A stretch of 45,541 nucleotides of DNA from an uncultured Parabacteroides sp. (GTDB lineage: Bacteria; Bacteroidota; Bacteroidia; Bacteroidales; Tannerellaceae): contig UQLN01000036.1 in NCBI GenBank assembly GCA_900541965.1, forward strand, positions 1-45,541, in the 5' to 3' direction. Position 1 is the stretch's first letter. Each line of letters starts with the position of its first letter. Both the position numbers and the translations under genes were made by a program. The notes below the pieces were generated by a model that ran no database searches, was not told the origin of the DNA, and saw only the letters and a list, made by a program, of their open reading frames with translations. This document shows, piece by piece, positions 8,314-16,006 of the stretch.

Positions 8314-9115
8314 CATCTGCAGAGCCGGAAACACTTCTTTTTACTGACGGATTCCCTTTATATTTAATATCGGAGCTACCGGAGGCACCTGCTTCCAACG
8401 ACTCGGTAACGTACACTTTAATGTCGCTACTACCGCTTGAACCGCAACTCAACTTACCGACTTTAAAATCATACGCCTTGATATCGCTACTGCCGGATGT
8501 AGAAAAACGTCCTTTGTCCGCACTGCCTTTTAATTCCACATCACTGGAACCGGAAGAGCTCACTTTTATATCGCTACATTTCAAATCTTTCAGTTCAAGG
8601 TCGCTTGCTCCACTCGATGACAAAGAACAATTATCTACACGAACGGCATGTTTTATCTTAACATCAGAAGCACCGGATGCTCCGATATTCAAGGTTGTCC
8701 CGGACAAGGATGTCTCCGATTTAAAATCGAAACAACCGGACACCTGCAAATTTTCCAATTTTGAAGAACTGCATTTTACGACCAACTTGGTCGGTGCTAT
8801 CGTTGTATTGTTCCGCACACGTACCGACAATTTATTACCTCCCGACTTAATGTCCAGATAAGAGAATAAATTCTCATCCAATGTAATTGAAAGTGTGGCA
8901 CTTCCTGTTGTCTGGCTATAAAAACATACCGGACTTTCATTATCATTGCTACCGAACCAACTTCCGTTTTTTATACTGCCGCCTAACGACAGACTTTTAT
9001 AATCCGTAACATCGATATTTTTAGTTATCACTTTCCCATTTCCTTTTATTGCGGCAAAACAGGTAACTGTTCCTAAAACAAACAGGGCAACCAGTGTAAA
9101 TAATCTTGTTTTCAT
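8297..9115 (-). CDS. GIN-domain (DUF2807) secreted protein, paralogue 2 of 3, with SGSSD rungs
   Basis: A 272-residue protein with a signal peptide (MKTRLFTLVALFVLGTVTCFA) and a GIN domain. The second half contains six SG(A/S)SD motifs plus one SGSAD, spaced 18-21 residues apart, which is the spacing of beta-helix rungs. The turn sequence is nearly identical from rung to rung. It lies 19 bp downstream of paralogue 1 in the same direction, so the two are co-transcribed. Serine/aspartate turns might bind ions or be glycosylated, but this is speculation. Surface or periplasmic location is inferred from the signal peptide. Confidence 0.8.
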   Translation of the reverse strand: MKTRLFTLVALFVLGTVTCFAAIKGNGKVITKNIDVTDYKSLSLGGSIKNGSWFGSNDNESPVCFYSQTTGSATLSITLDENLFSYLDIKSGGNKLSVRVRNNTTIAPTKLVVKCSSSKLENLQVSGCFDFKSETSLSGTTLNIGASGASDVKIKHAVRVDNCSLSSSGASDLELKDLKCSDIKVSSSGSSDVELKGSADKGRFSTSGSSDIKAYDFKVGKLSCGSSGSSDIKVYVTESLEAGASGSSDIKYKGNPSVKRSVSGSADVDNVK

Positions 9116-9134
9116 ATTGCAGTTTTTTTACTAA

Positions 9135-9965
9135 TTAATATTCCTTCTTTATCGAACCTCCCGCTACTGTATTTTTACTGACTTCCGGGTCTCCTTTATA
9201 ACGAATTTTTCCTCCGGCAGCCACATTGGCATCCAGAAATTCCGAAGCATACACGCGGATTGTCCCACCACCAGCTACATTACAATCCGCCTTCTTCAGT
9301 TTGTAATCGAAACCTTCGATAGTCCCACCGCCGGCTACATTGAAATCGCCACGTTCGGCTTCTCCTTTCAAGTTGATGCTTCCTCCTCCTGCCACACTAC
9401 ATTCGATATTTGTCATATCCAACCGGTCGAATGTCACATTACCGCCACCTGCTATGGTGAACTTGCCTTTATGCATCTTAACGGCTTTCTCAAAATCAAT
9501 GCTTCCACCGCCTACCAGGTCGGCATTGATTTTATAACCGTCCAGCACACTTTTCACCGTCATATGGCATCCGCCTACCAGGTTCAATTCATTCAAATCT
9601 TTAGAACGGGATTTTACTTTGAATTTGGTCGGTGAGACATTGGATGTATAGGTATGAACATCACCATCCCTGACTTCGGTTTCTCTCGGCAAATCTTTAA
9701 AACCGAATGTCAAGGTATGCCCTTTCACACGGATATCCAGATAAGGCAAAATATTTTCGTCTACCGTTATTTCCAGAAACGGGCCGGATGATGATTTCTC
9801 ATATTCAAATTCCATCGCACCTATGGTAGAGATTGCATCATAATCACTAATCTCTATCTTCTTCGTTACGAGTTTTCCATTTCCCTCGATTGTTCGTGAT
9901 TTAGCAAAACCCGGAGCTGTCACCAGTAGCAAACAGGCAAAAAATAAGGTAAATTTCGTTTTCAT
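9135..9965 (-). CDS. GIN-domain (DUF2807) secreted protein, paralogue 1 of 3, with AGGG rungs
   Basis: A 276-residue protein with a signal peptide (MKTKFTLFFACLLLVTAPGFA) and a GIN domain. It begins IEGNGKLVTKKIEISDYDAI, like its two neighbours. The C-terminal half has a repeated (V)AGGG turn at 18-21 residue spacing where paralogue 2 has SGSSD, and ends in KIRYKGDPEV. It is the first gene of the cluster. Predicted to be a secreted beta-helix; no catalytic residues are apparent. Confidence 0.8.
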   Translation of the reverse strand: MKTKFTLFFACLLLVTAPGFAKSRTIEGNGKLVTKKIEISDYDAISTIGAMEFEYEKSSSGPFLEITVDENILPYLDIRVKGHTLTFGFKDLPRETEVRDGDVHTYTSNVSPTKFKVKSRSKDLNELNLVGGCHMTVKSVLDGYKINADLVGGGSIDFEKAVKMHKGKFTIAGGGNVTFDRLDMTNIECSVAGGGSINLKGEAERGDFNVAGGGTIEGFDYKLKKADCNVAGGGTIRVYASEFLDANVAAGGKIRYKGDPEVSKNTVAGGSIKKEY

Positions 9966-10127
9966 TTCTGTTTCTTTTTAGTCGTTTGCTTATATAGACG
10001 CAAAAAAAACAGGGAGGTTGCAGGAAAATACAATAAAAACAAATAGTAAATTACAGATACTGCTCCAGATTCTTCTTAATTAAGTTTATCATACAGGGTT
10101 CCAAAGCCTTGTTCCACTTGCGGAAAA

Positions 10128-11570
10128 TCAATCTACCACTATCACCTTATATTTCGGGACAAGCAGTTTCATTATGCACCATCCTACCAAATAGGCAAGA
10201 GAACAAAAAATAAATACAATGGCATAACCTGCCGATTTGCCCTCAAAATTCATAAAGACCATATTCGTATCGCCGCTATAAGTAAACAACATACCGGCTC
10301 CTTTCTGAATAAAAAAAGAACCAACGCCACCAGCCATCCCGCCTATTCCGGTAACAGTCGCAATAGCGCCTTTCGGAAACATATCTCCCACCGTAGAAAA
10401 TATATTCGCACTCCATGCCTGGTGTGCCGAAGCTCCTATGGAAATCAACAGGATAGGCACCCAACAACTGATATAACCGAAAGGTTGGGCAAACAAGACC
10501 ACCAAAGGGAAGAAAGCGATAATCAGCATGGCACGCATCCGCCCGGCGTACGGATTCATTCCTTTATTGATAAAATAGGTAGGAAACTTACCTCCAAAAA
10601 CAGAACCTACCACTGTTATTGTATATAATATCGCTATCGGCAAAGCAATTTGTGTCCCTTCCATTTCATATTCAGCCTTTAAATAGGCAGGCGTCCAGAA
10701 CAGAAAGAACCACCATACCCCGTCCGTCATAAACTTACCTACAGCAAACGCCCAGGTCTGTCGAAAACTCAAGCACTGCCAGAAAGATAATTTCGCATGC
10801 ATCTTCCCTTCCACTTCTTCTATCGGTGCTTCAGCCTTGTCATCCTGACGAATGTAAGTGAATTCGGATTCATTCACTTTTCTATTTTCTTCTATGGGTT
10901 GATAGATGAACAACCAGACTCCCATCCAGACAAACCCAATCAAACCTACAATAATAAAAGCCATCTCCCAACCCCATAAGTCAGCCATGACAGGAACGGT
11001 TAGCGGTGCTACAATTGCACCCACATTTGCTCCGGAATTAAATATACCGGTGGCAAAAGCACGGTCTTTCTTCGGAAAATATTCAGCAGTAGCCTTAATT
11101 GCAGCCGGAAAGTTACCCGCCTCTCCCAAAGCAAGCACGCAACGGGCTATAATAAAACAGGTAACGCTCACCACTCCGATAGTTGCAGCCAAATCTGTCC
11201 CGGCGGCCACAGCACGTAAAGCTTCTGCATCAGGAAGTCCCACCCATCGTTCCGTCACAACTCCACAAACGGCATGGATAGCTGCACCTGCCGACCAAAC
11301 ACCAATGGACCACGCATACCCTTTTTTCGTTCCCATCCAATCAATGAAACGTCCGGCAAACAACATGGAAATAGCATAGAACAATGAGAAAATTGCAGTT
11401 ATCGTGCCATAATCATTGTCTGTCCAATGAAACTCATCCTGTAGCATCGGTTGCAACAGAGATAAAACCTGCCGGTCCAAATAATTGATTGTTGTTGCAA
11501 AAAAAAGCATGGAACAAATCACCCATCTGAAACGGGTCATTTTCTGATTAGAATTGTGTGGAGTGTTCAT
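10128..11570 (-). CDS. MFS transporter, ExuT/hexuronate-sugar acid type
   Basis: A 480-residue major facilitator with twelve predicted membrane helices. The N-terminal FRWVICSMLFFATTINYLDR and the loop GRFIDWMGTKKGYAWSIGVWS are characteristic of the anion:cation symporter branch that includes ExuT and related hexuronate transporters. Substrate is likely a hexuronate or other sugar acid, imported with protons or sodium; this is from family knowledge. The ATG at 11570 is chosen because a -7-like element (TATATTTG on the minus strand, 11600-11607) lies between it and an upstream in-frame ATG at 11624. It is divergent from the first BlaI gene, sharing a 246-bp intergenic region. Confidence 0.85.
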   Translation of the reverse strand: MNTPHNSNQKMTRFRWVICSMLFFATTINYLDRQVLSLLQPMLQDEFHWTDNDYGTITAIFSLFYAISMLFAGRFIDWMGTKKGYAWSIGVWSAGAAIHAVCGVVTERWVGLPDAEALRAVAAGTDLAATIGVVSVTCFIIARCVLALGEAGNFPAAIKATAEYFPKKDRAFATGIFNSGANVGAIVAPLTVPVMADLWGWEMAFIIVGLIGFVWMGVWLFIYQPIEENRKVNESEFTYIRQDDKAEAPIEEVEGKMHAKLSFWQCLSFRQTWAFAVGKFMTDGVWWFFLFWTPAYLKAEYEMEGTQIALPIAILYTITVVGSVFGGKFPTYFINKGMNPYAGRMRAMLIIAFFPLVVLFAQPFGYISCWVPILLISIGASAHQAWSANIFSTVGDMFPKGAIATVTGIGGMAGGVGSFFIQKGAGMLFTYSGDTNMVFMNFEGKSAGYAIVFIFCSLAYLVGWCIMKLLVPKYKVIVVD

Positions 11571-11599
11571 GGTATTACCTGTTATTTCATAATAGAAAG

Positions 11600-11607
11600 C
11601 AAATATA
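11600..11607 (-). promoter_or_regulatory. Bacteroidetes -7 element for the MFS transporter
   Basis: TATATTTG on the minus strand fits TAnnTTTG and lies 29 bp before the ATG at 11570. A second match (TATTTTTG) sits at 11622-11629. No clear -33 element was seen for either. Confidence 0.4.
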
Positions 11608-11745
11608 AGGTATTTTTTATACAAAAATAAGAATGTGTGCGCTTACACAGTGCTTTTTTATAAAAAGAAGCGATCCTAACAACCATATCCTGACTGGTTC
11701 ACTCCATCCGTAAAGGAAGTAGAAACTAAACAAAACGAGCCCTTT

Positions 11746-11780
11746 TAGTTTATTAACTATATTATTTAGTTTTAAAACTA
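11746..11780 (+). promoter_or_regulatory. Twin TAGT-N6-ACTA operator at the first BlaI promoter
   Basis: Two palindromes, TAGTTTATTAACTA (11746-11759) and TAGTTTTAAAACTA (11767-11780), have starts exactly 21 bp apart. The second sits inside a 16-bp perfect palindrome (11766-11781). They lie just upstream of a -7-like TTCTTTTG (11791-11798), where the -33 region would be. BlaI/MecI repressors bind paired palindromes of similar size, and the same arrangement recurs at 27540-27574. Binding is inferred. Confidence 0.65.
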
Positions 11781-11816
11781 ATATTTTCAGTTCTTTTGTA
11801 TCAAACAAGAAGAGAT

Positions 11817-12182
11817 ATGAAAAGACTGACAGCTAAAGAAGAGGAAATCATGAGCCACTTTTGGAAGAAAGGGCCTTTGTTTGTGAAACAGTTACTTGAA
11901 TATTATGAAGAACCCAAACCGCATTTCAATACCTTATCTACCATTGTCCGCGGATTGGAAGATAAAGGGTTCCTGTCTCATAACACATACGGTAATACTT
12001 ATCAATATTATGCAGCTATTACCGAAGAAACTTATAGCAATGGTACACTGAAAAATGTCATTGCCAAATATTTCAATAATTCTTATCTTGGGGTCGTATC
12101 TTCCCTGATCAAGGAAGAAGAAATTTCCGTAGACGAGTTGCGGCAACTGCTGGATGAAGTAGAACAAGCAAATAAAAAATAA
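11817..12182 (+). CDS. BlaI/MecI-family transcriptional repressor (locus A)
   Basis: A 121-residue winged-helix repressor of the penicillinase repressor family. The N-terminal LTAKEEEIMSHFWKKGPLFV and the recognition region PHFNTLSTIVRGLEDKGFL are typical, and the C-terminal third is the dimerisation region. The ATG at 11817 is used; an upstream ATG at 11796 overlaps the likely promoter. The M56 protease gene follows 4 bp after the stop. By analogy with BlaI/BlaR1, the membrane protease would inactivate this repressor on sensing an extracellular signal. No beta-lactamase gene is nearby, so the signal and regulon are unknown. Confidence 0.85.
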   Translation: MKRLTAKEEEIMSHFWKKGPLFVKQLLEYYEEPKPHFNTLSTIVRGLEDKGFLSHNTYGNTYQYYAAITEETYSNGTLKNVIAKYFNNSYLGVVSSLIKEEEISVDELRQLLDEVEQANKK

Positions 12183-12186
12183 AGCC

Positions 12187-13356
12187 ATGGGAGCCTTCTT
12201 CGTTTATATCCTTAAATCATCTGTATGCCTGGTTCTTTTTTACCTGTTTTACAGATTATTGCTAAGCCGTGAAACCTTCCACCGCTTTAATCGAATTGCT
12301 CTGTTGGGAGTTATAGCACTATCTATCCTGGTTCCCTTTATCCGGATAATCACAGAGACTCCGGTTGCCATACAACGTCCCGTACAGGATTTGGAATTTT
12401 TTTTACAGATGGCAGGAACCCAATCGGAAACATCTGCTGAAATAAACAAGTCCATAGGACTGTTTTTATTATTCACTATTTATCTGGGAGGCTGTATCTT
12501 TTTCCTGGGACGCTTTCTTTATTCTACAATCCGGCTTTACAGGCTAATCCGGAAAGGAGAAAGACAAAACCTCCCCAATGGAAATAAATTAATAACGATG
12601 GCAGAAACAATCAGCCCGTTCAGTTGGATGGGATATGTAGTCATTTCCAATAAAGATATGGAAGAAAACGGAAAAGAAATACTGGCGCACGAATTGGCGC
12701 ATATCCGTGCTTGCCACTCCTTCGATATGCTAATCTGTTGTATTTGTACCATTTTCCAATGGTTCAATCCGGCTATCTGGCTACTTAAGCAGGAATTACA
12801 GAATATCCATGAATACGAGGCAGACGAAAATGTCATCGGCCAAGGTATCGACGCAAAAACATACCAACTATTATTAATAAAAAAAGCTGTCGGTTCACAG
12901 CGCTTCACTTCTATGGCCAACAGCTTTAATCACAGTAAACTAAAAAAACGAATTACTATGATGTTAAAACAAAAATCAAATCCATGGGCAAAGTTAAAGT
13001 ACCTGTATGTACTCCCTCTTACAGCCATAGCTGTTGTAGCATTTGCCCGCCCGGAAATCTCCTACAAACTGGAAGAGGTTTCAAGTGCCAAAATTAATGA
13101 AACTGCTCCAGTCAAAGAAGTTGCCGTTCCTAAAAAAATTAAACGGGAAAAGCCCTCACATTCGGACGAGCCACTTATTATTGTCGATGGGAAAGAAGTC
13201 CCTAATGGTATCATTGCAGACTTGGACCCGAATAAGATCGAGTCCATATCAGTACTGAAAGATGAAAAGGCAATAGAAAAATATGGAGAAAAAGGTAAAA
13301 ACGGAGTCATTGTGGTAATAACCAAAGATGCATCAAAAAAGAATCTGAAAAAATGA
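12187..13356 (+). CDS. M56 (BlaR1-type) membrane metalloprotease with TonB-plug-like tail (locus A)
   Basis: A 389-residue protein with several N-terminal membrane helices and the zinc protease motif HELAH (His168, Glu169, His172), followed by a conserved HEYEAD that supplies the third ligand region. A further hydrophobic segment (about residues 280-293) precedes the extracytoplasmic tail. Instead of the penicillin-binding domain of BlaR1, residues from about 325 to the end resemble the plug region of SusC-type receptors (VDGKEV, ESISVLKDEKAIEKYGEKG, NGVIVVITK). It would cleave the adjacent BlaI-type repressor in response to an unknown signal. It overlaps the next gene by 4 bp (ATGA). Confidence 0.85.
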   Translation: MGAFFVYILKSSVCLVLFYLFYRLLLSRETFHRFNRIALLGVIALSILVPFIRIITETPVAIQRPVQDLEFFLQMAGTQSETSAEINKSIGLFLLFTIYLGGCIFFLGRFLYSTIRLYRLIRKGERQNLPNGNKLITMAETISPFSWMGYVVISNKDMEENGKEILAHELAHIRACHSFDMLICCICTIFQWFNPAIWLLKQELQNIHEYEADENVIGQGIDAKTYQLLLIKKAVGSQRFTSMANSFNHSKLKKRITMMLKQKSNPWAKLKYLYVLPLTAIAVVAFARPEISYKLEEVSSAKINETAPVKEVAVPKKIKREKPSHSDEPLIIVDGKEVPNGIIADLDPNKIESISVLKDEKAIEKYGEKGKNGVIVVITKDASKKNLKK

Positions 13357-14591
13357 AAACCTACTTATTAATCGCAACAGCCTGCCTCAGCCTCATTGCC
13401 TGCAATGAGAATAAAACAGCAAGCAAAGAACTGGATACAATCCCATTGGGAGTGGCTTTTGAAACTCCTACAGATCTGAAAGCATCCGAGTGTTTCAAAC
13501 AGATACGTTATATTCCACTGGAAACAAATGACAGTTGCCTGATCGGAGCAGCACCTTCCATAAAGATATTACATGACAAACTGGTTGTAACCACCGCCCA
13601 AAAACAATGCTTGCTTTTTGACAAGGCAACCGGACATTTCCTCTTTTCCGTTGGGCACATCGGTAATGATCCGGAAGGATACAGCAGTATAAACGGCTAC
13701 TGGTTGGATTATCCAAACGACCGGATAGTTTTTGCAGGTTGGAACAATGAGCAGGTTGTTTACAACTCCAATAGTTCTTACGCTACAAAATTCAAAGTTC
13801 CCATAGAAAAAGCCGAATTCCCGGCCACCACAGTAAGCAATTATATAGACGGCCAAACGCTTGTCGCACATACCAGCGCAGCAAAAGGGAAACCGGACCA
13901 GATAACCGTTTTCCGCGACAGCACTGTTATAAATCGGTTTTTCCCCTCCGGAACAGACTCACTGTCTTATAAAGTGACCCCGGAAGATATCGAGTCTATA
14001 AGTATAATATCCAACCATGGATTCGGTCCAGGTATGATGTTTATTTCTTATAAAAATAACGCGGAAGGTGCTTATCCGCTCGGAGACCATTTTTTTTGGC
14101 ATCAAGGAAAAGATGCCTTCTTTAAAGAACAATTCAATGATACCATTTATCAAGTAACGGAAAAAGCGTTATTGCCGGTCCGTTATTTGGACCTTGCCGC
14201 TTACCACTGGGAAGTAGAAAAACGTTTCGATAAAGAAAAGAGCCATGCAATATACCCTACAGAAATATTAGAAGGAGAAAATGGAATTATTATCCGCTTC
14301 ATTACGGATTTATATAACAAACGAATGGTTTATAACGCCTTTTTCGACAAAAAAAGCGGCATTGTAAAAGTTTCCGATTATACGAAAGCCATAGAGAATG
14401 ACCTGAACGGATTCCTCCCGCTACAGCCGGTATCTGTATCCCCCAAAGGAGAATTTACCCAAATCATTTCGGCTGAAGAGGTTGTCTCCTGGTTTGAAGA
14501 ACATACAAACTCGGGTGATATTCCGGCAGAAGTCGCTACATTAAAAAAAGTAAAAGAAGAAGATAATCCGGTAGTGGTCATCATGGAATAA
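13353..14591 (+). CDS. 6-bladed beta-propeller lipoprotein
   Basis: A 412-residue lipoprotein; the signal ends LSLIAC, so Cys17 should be lipidated. The body resembles the Bacteroidetes 6-bladed beta-propeller family (DUF4934/BF3164-like): a conserved early block FKQIRYIPLETNDSCLIG, then strand-rich repeats with blade-like elements such as LLFDKATGHFLFSVG. The gene overlaps the M56 protease by 4 bp, implying translational coupling, so it is likely part of the same signalling unit, perhaps as a periplasmic ligand-binding or inhibitory partner (inference). The role of this family is not established. Confidence 0.75.
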   Translation: MKTYLLIATACLSLIACNENKTASKELDTIPLGVAFETPTDLKASECFKQIRYIPLETNDSCLIGAAPSIKILHDKLVVTTAQKQCLLFDKATGHFLFSVGHIGNDPEGYSSINGYWLDYPNDRIVFAGWNNEQVVYNSNSSYATKFKVPIEKAEFPATTVSNYIDGQTLVAHTSAAKGKPDQITVFRDSTVINRFFPSGTDSLSYKVTPEDIESISIISNHGFGPGMMFISYKNNAEGAYPLGDHFFWHQGKDAFFKEQFNDTIYQVTEKALLPVRYLDLAAYHWEVEKRFDKEKSHAIYPTEILEGENGIIIRFITDLYNKRMVYNAFFDKKSGIVKVSDYTKAIENDLNGFLPLQPVSVSPKGEFTQIISAEEVVSWFEEHTNSGDIPAEVATLKKVKEEDNPVVVIME

Positions 14592-14599
14592 ATATAAGC

Positions 14600-14635
14600 C
14601 GTCTGCCTTTCAGAACTTATACTGAAGGCGGACGG
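14600..14635. terminator. Hairpin between convergent propeller and porin genes
   Basis: An imperfect stem pairs CCGTCTGCCTTTCAG with CTGAAGGCGGACGG around a short loop. It overlaps the porin stop codon (14610-14612) and lies 9 bp after the propeller gene, so it may act on both converging transcripts. No strong T-run is present. Confidence 0.4.
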
Positions 14636-15905
14636 TCAATACATTGTCTTTTCTATCTTTTTCATATCCTTTGACGTAAGGAGACTTCTCATTGAAGTTG
14701 AACTCATAATATACTTGCGCACGGATATGTTTATTGAAATTATATATAGCACCTATCCCTAAAGTACTTTGAGCCAAGTCGGTCTTGGATGTAAAAGAGT
14801 TATCCACACCGATTTCACGGCCTTTCAACTTCGTATTGGGATCGTACGCATCATATTTCAGGACAGCAGAAAAAGGGGAAGTACCTATATCCTGTATCAG
14901 ATAGAAGAAATAACCGATAAATGGCCGTTTAAACAGAGCGTTCTCCGGTAGGTTTTCGGGGCGGGAACTATAATTCGGACTCTTGCTGCTTCCGGCGATA
15001 CCGGGTTGTGTACCCAATAAACCTTCGGCACGTAAAGTTGTTTTACCCCAGGAACTTTTAAATGAGAACTGGGCATCCATCCCTATATATTCACGTTTCA
15101 TATAGGTTCCGGCTTCTCCTTTGTCGATAGCCACAAATTGTTTGCCCTGCAATTCATATGCCGTAGTAGTCGGGTTATAAACGCTTCCATTATAATAAGA
15201 GACTCCCAATCCCCATTTACCCCAATTACCAATCGGCTTTTCCGCACCCAGACGACCGATAAAGTCTTTGCGGCTGTCCGTTTCACGGTTGATACTGTTC
15301 CCTGCAAACAAACCGGCATCCAAACGGAAGAAATTCAACGGGCTGGTTTCTTTTGTACGAAGTGTCAGCATCGCACCCAAATCGCGTTCATCCGGGAAGA
15401 AATACTGGATAATGGTAGCACGTTCCGGCGACTCCAGGCTACTGGTTGAATAACCGACTTCATACCCGAAAGGACGGTTGAAAATACCTGCCATCAACTG
15501 GCTACGCTTGGTCCAGGGATCTTTCAGGCCAATATAAAGGTCACGGAAACTAACTCCTTTATCATTTACTTCTATCTGTACGGCTCCAGTTCCGATGCCA
15601 TCGTTATATTCAAACTTCACCCGGCCACGGCGGATACCTATCCGGTTGAATCCTTTATCCACATGTTCGTTCTTGTCCCCCACTTTGAGGGTGGCATCTT
15701 GTTCTCCATACTGGAATTGTCCCTGAATATAACCGGAGACTTTAAATTTACTAAGCTTCTGAACAACTTTATCAAGTGTCGTAACTTCCTTTGCAAGCGA
15801 GTCAACGCGTACATTTACATTTTCTTTTTCCTGAACTTCCTGTGCTTTCAATGAAAAAGGAAGCTGGGCTAATAAAGCAAACGCTACTAATGTCTTAATT
15901 CTCAT
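14610..15905 (-). CDS. Outer-membrane porin, phosphate-selective (OprP/O) type
   Basis: A 431-residue protein with a signal peptide (LLAQLPFSLKAQ) and a short coiled-coil-like segment (about residues 28-52), then a 16-strand-type beta-barrel sequence with alternating hydrophobic/aromatic residues and a terminal phenylalanine (VRLQYKF). Features such as SGYIQGQFQYG, GIRRGRVKFEY and AGIFNRPFGYEVGY are typical of the phosphate-selective porin O/P family. It would allow anions such as phosphate or pyrophosphate through the outer membrane. No phosphate-uptake genes lie next to it. In Bacteroidetes the family is broad, so the substrate is uncertain. Confidence 0.85.
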   Translation of the reverse strand: MRIKTLVAFALLAQLPFSLKAQEVQEKENVNVRVDSLAKEVTTLDKVVQKLSKFKVSGYIQGQFQYGEQDATLKVGDKNEHVDKGFNRIGIRRGRVKFEYNDGIGTGAVQIEVNDKGVSFRDLYIGLKDPWTKRSQLMAGIFNRPFGYEVGYSTSSLESPERATIIQYFFPDERDLGAMLTLRTKETSPLNFFRLDAGLFAGNSINRETDSRKDFIGRLGAEKPIGNWGKWGLGVSYYNGSVYNPTTTAYELQGKQFVAIDKGEAGTYMKREYIGMDAQFSFKSSWGKTTLRAEGLLGTQPGIAGSSKSPNYSSRPENLPENALFKRPFIGYFFYLIQDIGTSPFSAVLKYDAYDPNTKLKGREIGVDNSFTSKTDLAQSTLGIGAIYNFNKHIRAQVYYEFNFNEKSPYVKGYEKDRKDNVLTVRLQYKF

Positions 15906-16006
15906 TCCTAACTTTTTGGCTTCAGTGATTGTTATTTGCCACTATTTCCGCTTGCAAAGGAACCGGATTTTTATTTCAGGCTTACGACATACATATTACA
16001 ATCCTG

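Noticed and set aside
8262..8861. A 199-codon plus-strand frame over a GIN gene.
   Set aside because: It is the reverse reading of the repetitive SGSSD gene; the minus-strand protein has a signal peptide and family domain, and this one has neither.
11746..13356. BlaI/BlaR1-like pair as a beta-lactam resistance system.
   Set aside because: No beta-lactamase or PBP gene is nearby and neither M56 protein has a penicillin-binding sensor domain, so antibiotic sensing is not supported.
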